Below the pieces are notes generated by a model, which saw only the letters and a program-made list of their open reading frames with translations, was not told the origin of the DNA and searched no databases. This document shows positions 12,801 to 21,800 of a stretch of DNA of 64,000 bases, one piece after another (the first letter of the stretch is position 1; every line of letters begins with the position of its first letter). This DNA is from Gymnothorax reevesii (lineage: Eukaryota; Chordata; Actinopteri; Anguilliformes; Muraenidae). A program made the position numbers and the translations under genes. The DNA is taken from NCBI GenBank assembly GCA_029721435.1, contig CM056583.1, positions 58,928,120 through 58,992,119 of the forward strand, written 5' to 3'.

Positions 12801-15800
12801 CAGCTTTTCTTAGAATGTGCTGCAGGCCTGAAAAGCAAGGATTATGGTCGCAAAAATTCAACATTTTCTCTTACCGAATACTTATCTCATTACTTAAAAG
12901 CGTATGGGAGCTACCACTTTTTTTTTTTTTTTCATGCAATGCATTCTACTTTAGTTGTGCCCTGAAATCAATGCCAGTGGCATTAGGCAGCTGGTTATTG
13001 TGGTATTTATAAATGAACTCTGGAATTGGGGCCGTATTTCGAAACGTCTTTTATAAATGTGTTCTAAATTAACATTCGACCGCTGTATTTTTCTTTGTTG
13101 CATTTTTTCTTTATATTTAAACCCAGAATTTCTGCACAGTTGCAGACAAAGATTACACTATACTAATATTATTAGTAGTATTATAAAATTTCCGTCATGT
13201 TTTTCTATAATGAAATATTCTGCTTCATTCCATATTGTTTGCGATTAACCTCTCAAAAGCAAATTTTTCAATGTGGTCAAAAACTGTTCGCCTTCTCACC
13301 AGTCTCAGGGGATGCATTAACAGAGAGATCTGGCAGTGAACTCACAGCACCATAAATTACATTTAGGTAACCACAGTAACAAAAATTTCAGCTATTTCAC
13401 TTTTTAGGCTTTAGCACATTATAGTAAATTACTTCATGCCTTTCTTTTTTTTACTTTTAATCCATTACAAGAAAGACATCTCGGTTGCTTTATCAACTGA
13501 TTGCTGGAAGTTTAGTCTATTAAGCCTGCGACTTGTCAACACAGGGACAGAAATCAATGTTTCTGGTCATATGCAGGGCGGCACGGTGGCACAGTGGGTA
13601 GCAGAAGGGTTGTATCTTGAAGGAGGTCATGGGTTTGATTTCAGTCTGGAGCTTTTCTATGTTGAGATTGCATGTTTGCCCTGTGTTTGCTTGGGTTTCC
13701 TCCGGGTACTCCAGTTTTCTCCCACAGTCCAAAGACATGCATATCAGGCTAACTGGAGACTCTAAATTGCCGACAGGTATGATTATGTGAGTGAATGGTG
13801 TGTGTACCTTGTGATGGATTGGCAAGCTGTCCAGGCTGGGTTCTTGCCTTTTGCCCATAGTCAGCTGGGATAGGCTCCAGCTCCCCTGCGACCCTAGTGA
13901 GGAAGAAGTGGTATAGATGATGGATGGATGGGTGGTCGCATGCGCTTGATGTCAATAATGAAGGAGCCGGTCACGTCCCAGTTTTTTGAGGGAAAAGGCA
14001 TTCCTGCTGCATACGAAGGGCAAAGCTACAAACACCATTGAGTGGCTGTTGACGAAGAACATACTGTACTGCTGTGGTGAGTTTGAAGGGCTGTCCTGAA
14101 GAATTTGAGTTCCTTCTGCGGTGCAGGTTTTTATCGTACTGATAAACAGACGGACGGACGACCTTCCACCTAGATCAAAGGTGGTCTGAGTGCACGTCTA
14201 CTAAGTATATTCAAAATGGTCACCAGACCTCCATCTTCAATTTTTGACTCCTAAGTTTGTCATTGCTCTTGCTGTAAAATTGCTGCTAGGATCTTTTTCG
14301 AAGTTTGCGTAAAGGTTCTCTTTGCGTTGCAGTTGTGCACTATGGGGTTATTTACCTCATATGCATACTTAAAATGGCTGTCAGGTCACCATATTAAATT
14401 AATGTGTTATCGTATTCCAAGAACTACCCCATGGATCTTCACCAAATCCGTCACATCAGGTCCCCTTACTGTCTACTGCTTCGTGTAATTTTTTTGCCTC
14501 ATTTGCTTATTGTCCCCCGCCGCCGCGGTAACAAGCGGAGCGGGACACATAGTATTCAGCTCCGTCCGTCCGTTTGACCGATTTCATTCATCTTTGGCTT
14601 CAATGTGTATTAGTGTGATACGCCGACCCTAGTCGATTTCCGTGACCTGGCGGGGGACATGGCCACGTTTAGTGGCAACAATTGTTAAAAATGGTCAGCA
14701 GGCCTCCATCTTGAGTTTTGATTCTGAGGTATATCACTATACCCATAAAACTGCTTAATATCTTTTTCAAATTATGAATACAGCTTCCCGCTTAGGTGTT
14801 ACTATGCATCATGTAATTATGTCTCCCCCTTCCTGGGAATGTCTCCCCCTTCCTGGGGGGGGGCATATTGTTTTTGCCTAAATTCCAGTTGGCGTCGGCC
14901 TTCCCATTTGTTTCCGGAGCATAACTCGGAAACTGTTCGACCGATTCTCACCAAATTTGATATAGTGTCTCTCCATAACATGTAGATGTGCCTTTTCAGG
15001 GTTTGAACTGCTTTTGAATTTTATTTTTTCTGTTTCCATGGCAACAATTTGGACTTAGGCATATTGAAGGGTGGGACTCGTTTCTGGACCATAACTCTAA
15101 AATGCGAAATGGGGGAAGGGGGAGACATCTGTTTTTGCGTGTAAAAACCATTCTAGTTTTTAAGCTTGCATGCACACTCTTAATTGCTTCCAGGTTGCCT
15201 TGTTGAATTAATTTGTTTGGCCTATTCCTGGTAAACAGCTGCAGGTTCCGTCTAGGATTTAGTTGTGCTCCTATATTTTTCACTCGTTTTTGTATTCAGT
15301 ATGACCACCCTGCTTCCTTCTTGAATTTTGGCTTCTAAGTTTTTTACTGCTACTCCAGTAAAACTTGTGCGGGGAAAGTTTCTCCTGCGTAGCACACACA
15401 GGTGCCCTCAAGAGTGCAGTTTTGCTCGGTGTGATTTTTGACCTCATTCCATCGTGAAAATGGCTGCTGAGCAAGTGGTTAGAATTCAACTTATCTCTCA
15501 ATGCACAGTTTGTCTTTACTATTTCCTAGAACTTATTGTGTAACATGAAATGAAAAAACTGCGTCAGAGAAGTATGGGTGCATAAAGCAAGAAGAAAAAT
15601 TGACATTGGAAATTGTTCAATTTACCAACTGTTCTGTGTAAACTGCACTAAAACCAACTAAAGCATGTATAGAACCCATTTTGTGAGGTGTTTGAATATT
15701 GTGTAAACCTGTTGAATCTGAGGCTGTTGCTGCCTTGCACTTTTTAGAGAAGATTCCCATCTGGTGGGTGCGAGGATCCATTCATAGATTTCATGTTTTT

Positions 15801-18800
15801 AAATCTGTTATTGTTTCCACCCACTTTTTACGCCGTTAGTTGGGAGTATTAGATGAGCTAAGTGTTTAGAGACTGACTTGTGAGTCTATGCAGCACTGTT
15901 CTGCCCTCAGACCCTGCACGCTGTTATTGGCTGGGGGCTACACACCCACTGCACAGGCTGACACCTAGAAAAGTACCATGAGAAGTAAAATAACACAATA
16001 CAGGAAAACAACAGGGTCTGTGGAGATGCAGGTACCACCACACACTTCTAGTGGGACATAAGTGATTATTGAGAGGAATTATTTTTTCAGGATAAGTCTA
16101 CTCACCTTGCCTTCATCATGTTTTACAACAATTAGAATAATACATTGATATTTAAAAACTTATGGTTATTGAATGGTAAATTCAGAAAAATGTTTTATTC
16201 ACCTTGTACGCTTTACAAAAAAAGACACTCCTCTGTTGACCTCTGTTTGCTTTTAGCACATCCTGCAGTGTTGGCCATCTTCCATGCGCTTCAGGTTGAA
16301 ATTACAAGACTTGCAACTTTTATCTGAAAATTTTGAATAACGTTGATTGAAATGCAACTTTTTATCCTTATGAAGCATTTTACTTCTCTTAGTTCTCACC
16401 TTATCTGGGAGAACTGATCACAACCAATGGTGTTGTGTTTTTGGAGTTTATGTAATTTTAATTTAAAAAAAAAAAACGTAATTGAAAATTGGTCCCAAGG
16501 AATTATTCTTTTAAACCAATTATTAGTTGTGACTTGTTTTTAATCATTTTATTTTTAACTTGATGTTAGGTGTAGGTGAGCTCTGAAAACACTGAACACT
16601 ATCAGCTGTGGTCAGTTCTTCTTAAGGTGAGATGAGATAAAAAAAAACACTTCATATGTATACAAAATTGCATTTCAATCAACATTATTCAAAATCGTGT
16701 GTACATGTTGCTAATCATTTTTTTTTCTTCTTTGTTGTACTTAAATCAAAGCGTGGGCAAGATGGCCAGATTTAGATAAAACTTTCAATTTTGATTTCTT
16801 TCTATCTGTGCCAGTATGAATCCAATATAGTTGCCTGGAGAGATGTCAATCTACTTTTTTAGGGCCACGCTCATACTATCATACTGTAGTGTTCTGGATG
16901 TTGTAGTTTTGTTGTGATCTGGGTATTGTAGAGCTGTAGTGTTCTGGTGCTGGATGTTGTAGTTTTGTCGTGTTCTGGGTATTGTTGAGCTTTAGTGTTC
17001 TGATTGTTGTAGTTTTGTTGTTTTCTGGGTATTGTAGGGCTGCAGTATTCTGGATGTTGTAGTTTTGTTGTGTTCTGGGTATTGTAGGGCTGTAGTGTTC
17101 TGGATGTTGTAGAAAATAGTTTTATTGTGTTCTAGGTATTGTAGAGCTGTAGTGTTCTAGGTGTTGTAGTTTTTGTTGTGTTCTGGGTATTGCAGAGCTG
17201 TTTTGTTCTGGATGTTGTTTTGTTTTGTTCTGGGTATTGTAGAGCTGCAGTGTTCTGGATATTGTAGTTTTGTTGTGTTCTGGATATTGCAGAGCTGTAG
17301 TGTTCTGGATGTTGTAGTTTTGTTGCGTTCTGGATATTGCAGAGCTGTAGTGCTCTGATGTTGTAGTTTTGTTGTGTTTCGGGATTGTAGAGCTGCAGGG
17401 GGCCGCCAAGCTGTCACGGAATTACAGTCCCAATACATTTTGGGTTGTAACTCTACAACTAAATAAGATAAAATCAAGTATGATATGTCATATTGAAGGT
17501 ATTAACTTGTTCTTTAATATTATTAAGTGAAACTATATTTTTTGAGAAATTTTCATGGAAGAAACGAGCAAAAACTACTTTGTCACGGAATTACACAAAA
17601 TTGACGTGGTTTTTTTAATGTTGTGTTTAACTATTAAGAAAGTGATGTTCCTATCATAGTTAAGTTATGAAACTTCAATATATTCATATTTAAGGTGTTT
17701 TTTGTTAATACTGTAAGTTATAGAAATAAAAATTGACTTTAACCCTGCTTTATGGGCAAGAAATTTCAAAAAGTCAATGTCACGGAATTACAAGAGGCAA
17801 ATTGTCACGGAATGACAACAATAGTATTAATTAGTTTCAATGTATTTATTTCAATATATTATACATATATACATAATTATTAAAATTTATACAGTTTAGC
17901 AATATATTACAATGAGTTTTCCACTTGTAATGACCAATCATAATGCATACTTCAAATTTGTTTTTCAATCTCCATGTCAACATTGGCTTGGCGGCCCCCT
18001 GCAGTGTTCTGGATGTTGTACAAAATAGTTTTATTGTGTTCTGGGTATTGTAGAGCTGCTGTGTTCAGGATGTTGTAGTTTTGTTGTGTTCTAGGTATTG
18101 TAGCACTGTTTTGTTCTGGATGTTGCAGTTTTGTTGTGTTCTGGGTATTGTAGAGCTGCAGTGTTCTGGATATTGTAGTTTTGTTGTGTTCTGGATATTG
18201 CAGAGCTGTAGTGTTCTGGATGTTGTAGTTTTGTTGCGTTCTCGATGTTGTAGAGCTGTAGTGTTCTGGATGTTGTAGTTTTGTTGCGTTCTGGGTATTG
18301 TAGAGCTGTAGTGTTCTGGATGTTGTTGTTTTGTTGTGTTCTGGGTTTAATGTGTTCTGATGTTTGATGCTGTGTCTTCCTTTCTCTCAGCCCATGCACT
18401 GCCCATGTTTAGGGAGGCAAGACAGCGCAGCACCAGGAAGCAGCTGGAGAAGGACCGACTGGATCCTCTTAAATCTCATAAACCTGAGCCCCCTGTCTCT
18501 GGACCAGGTATGAAAGAGACTCCGCCTATGACACACATCAGTATTATTCAGCATGTTACCATTCCATCAGTCCCTTCAGGTCTCCCGCTTCACTTCAATC
18601 CCCTGCATTCAGTTAGTTCCTCCCCCTTTGTGGAAGCTGTCTCCTCGAATGAACCCTTCCCTCTTTAATGAACTCCGCCTCCCTGCTGAGTCTTCCACTT
18701 GAACTGACCCCTTTTTCCTGGGGTAATGAAACGGGGATGAATCCTGCCCATGCCTGCACTAATGTTGCCCCGAAGGTTTATTGTGCAGCATGCAAATGGC

Positions 18801-21800
18801 ACCCAGGTTGAATGCAGTTAGTGTTTTCCGCTTTGGATTAAAAGTGTGGCTATTTTTGCTGAGTTTGCTGAACTCCAGTTGTGCAGATGTGATAAACGCC
18901 TGGGATTGGTAACATGGGAAACAACTCAGAAGGTTTCTCATTTATGTAATTCAGATAAAGTTCACATAAAAGGAATGCAGTGTAATTTTGATAATGCCTG
19001 GCCACTAGGCAGTCCCTTGCCCTCTAATGCATGTTATATTATCCCTGGCCCTTGTTTTGGTTTTATTATCTCTGGTTCTGATGCTTGTTATTCTATCCCT
19101 GCACTATAATCCCTCTTTCAGGAAGCTTTGCTTTGAAAGTGCAACTTTGCATTCTACTTCCTCATAGCCAACTCAGCAGTCTGCTTTACAGGTTCACTTT
19201 TTTGAAATTATACATTGACAGTGAAGCTTTTATTTTTTTTTCATCGCTAAATAAATAAATAAAATTTAATAAAGGAATAACTTTTGTTTGTTAGTAAGAA
19301 ATCATGAATATTTTATAGTGTCTGGTTGCTGTGCTTACACAAATTTTGCCACACTTTTCCAGATGTGCCCCCCAGGGTGTGCACCTGTGCCAGTGTGTGG
19401 ATCTGTCCATGTTTTATATGCATTTTCTGTTCCCTTAAGTGTATGTTAGATTTGTGTGTGCACATGTGTGTGTTTGTGCGTGCGCGTGTGTGTGTGTTCG
19501 TGCGTGCGTGCGTGTCTGTGTCCGTGTCTGTGTGAGTGCGTGTGCACGCGTGAGTCTATGACAGTTTCTTTGACCTGTCCTGTGCTGCATGTGCAGGTAG
19601 AGGGGGTCGCGTCGCGGCGCATGGTGGTACTCTGTCGTCGTACATTGTGAAGAATATCGCTCTGGACAAGACTGATGATAGCAACCCTCGCGAGGCCATC
19701 CTGCGCCATGCTAAGGAGGCAACAGATAACCCATACTGGGTCGCCCCAGCCTACAAAGCGTGAGTCAACAGCTTGAATTTGAACACTTATTTGCATTTAA
19801 GCTTAGTTTTGATTTTCTTAGTTCAGATGTTATGGCTACGTTGTTATAACTTAGGTTTTTGAGCCACATTTTTATATTCCCGATGACGAAATGTCGGGGG
19901 TATATGGTTATACACCAAGAATTCCGTCCGTCCATCCGTCATTCCATCCGAAGACATTATTTGTCCGATCGATATCTCGAAAATTATTCATTGTATTCTT
20001 TTCAAATTTGGCACACACATTCTCTACCACAGGAGTGGTGCAGTGCAAAGTGTTGGCCGTCTGGGACCGTCCTTCCGTCACATTAATGGTCCGATCAATA
20101 TCTCGAATATTACTCATTGGATTCTTTTCAAATTAGGCACGCATTCTCTACCACAGGGAGAAGTCCAGTGCAGAGTGTCGGCCATCTGGGACCGTCCGTC
20201 TGTCATTCCGTCCGAAGACATTATTTGTACGATCGATATCTCGAAATTGTTCATTCCATTCTTATCAAATTTGGCGCACATACACTCTACTACACTCTCT
20301 ACTCTCTACACACTCAATTCCAATTCCTTTTGGTCAATTCCAATTCCCCAATTCCTAATTTAGCATTAGTATGTATTAATAAAATACAAAAGGCAAAGTG
20401 TTTGTTTCATTTTCTCACTTATTACACCACTCCATAGTCATACTGAAGTGCAATTGCAATTGCGAAAAGGATTTGGGGAATTGGAATTGGAATTGACCAA
20501 AAGGAATTGGAATCGAAGAATATTTTTTAAAAGGAATTGGAATTGATGAAAAGGAATTGGTCACTAGTCTGTTTGGCACACACACTCTCTACCACAGGGA
20601 GAGGTGTAGTGCAAAGTGTCGGCCATCTGGGATGATTTCTCACAAAAATATCACCGTTTTCCTGTTTTTGGACATTTTCAAGTGGGCTAAATGTCAATTT
20701 GTCCAATCGATATTGCAAATATTGTACATTGGATTCTTTCCAAATCTGCCACACATTGTTTCTAACATATGGAGTGGTGCAGTGCTTCGTGTCATAGATG
20801 TGTTGCTATTATTTTTGTCAAAATTGATTTTCGGAATGCGATTATTTCTATAATCACCAACAGAAAAAGCATGACTGGGGACGTCGGGGGTATTGGTAAG
20901 CTCTGCTTACTTTTTCACTTGTTTATACTGTTTTACATCATTCTGACCTGTTCTGCTTTGGAGACGTGCTCTATAAAAGTGGGTTTCCATATTATTAGGA
21001 ATTTTGGGTCTGAATGTAGCTCTTGTCCAGTTGCTAAATTCAACACCCGGTAAAAGTAATCAATTTACCAGACAATTCTGCGCCATTTAGACCTGGCATT
21101 AACATAAAATCTCTGTATCCAGATGAATTGTTTGGATAGTGTTGTGATGTTTGCATCAGATTGCTTCTACCCCTCATTATTAAACATGTATTTGTGTTAT
21201 CTGGGTATTACTAATTTGTGATCAGATCAGAGTTGGTGGTTTGTTAGGCTGGTTCTTTCAGATGATGACCAGTGAAGGCTGGTTGGCTGAAATTGGAGGA
21301 GGTACAAAAAATCTTTTACGTGAAATTTATTTAAAATCTAAAACAAATAAGTGGTCTTGAGTCAGTTTTCAAATATTTCCCTTGATTTATTAGTTTTCCC
21401 ATGACGAAAAAATTTAATCAGAAGTTAAACATGCAGCTTCCTTCTTAATACAGTGTTGAAGCAATTAATTGAAAAAAAAAATCTCGCACTCATTTATTTT
21501 GTTGGAACCTATGTAGCTTTGATTACAGTGCAAATTAATTGTCATTGTTTTGAAAACCATATGCAATGCCAGAACATTTATTATCAATCAGAGTTGCATT
21601 TTTTTTTTTTGACAAAATCTTGTATTTATGATGGGATAGTTGAGCCGCTCTCAAGTTTTCTCAAGCACATCAATATGGTTAAGGTCAGGGCTTCGTGGTG
21701 GCCAGCTCTGCCTGAAGATGATTTCTCATTTCTTGTTTTATTTGCTTGAAGGAGGCCAATTATTTGCCTCATCTTACACACTGTAACATATTTTCTGCCA

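Noticed and set aside
16883..18358. CRISPR-like array
   Set aside because: Units are contiguous tandem repeats without unique spacers, in a vertebrate intron.
17122..18399. Long open frames on both strands (for example 17157-17477 and 18091-18399) with repeated peptides
   Set aside because: They are products of the ~50-bp minisatellite, whose unit lacks stops in several frames; repeated peptides shift frame from unit to unit.
19446..19796. 116-codon minus-strand ORF with His/Thr repeats
   Set aside because: It is antisense to WDR70 exon 17 and a TG-rich microsatellite.
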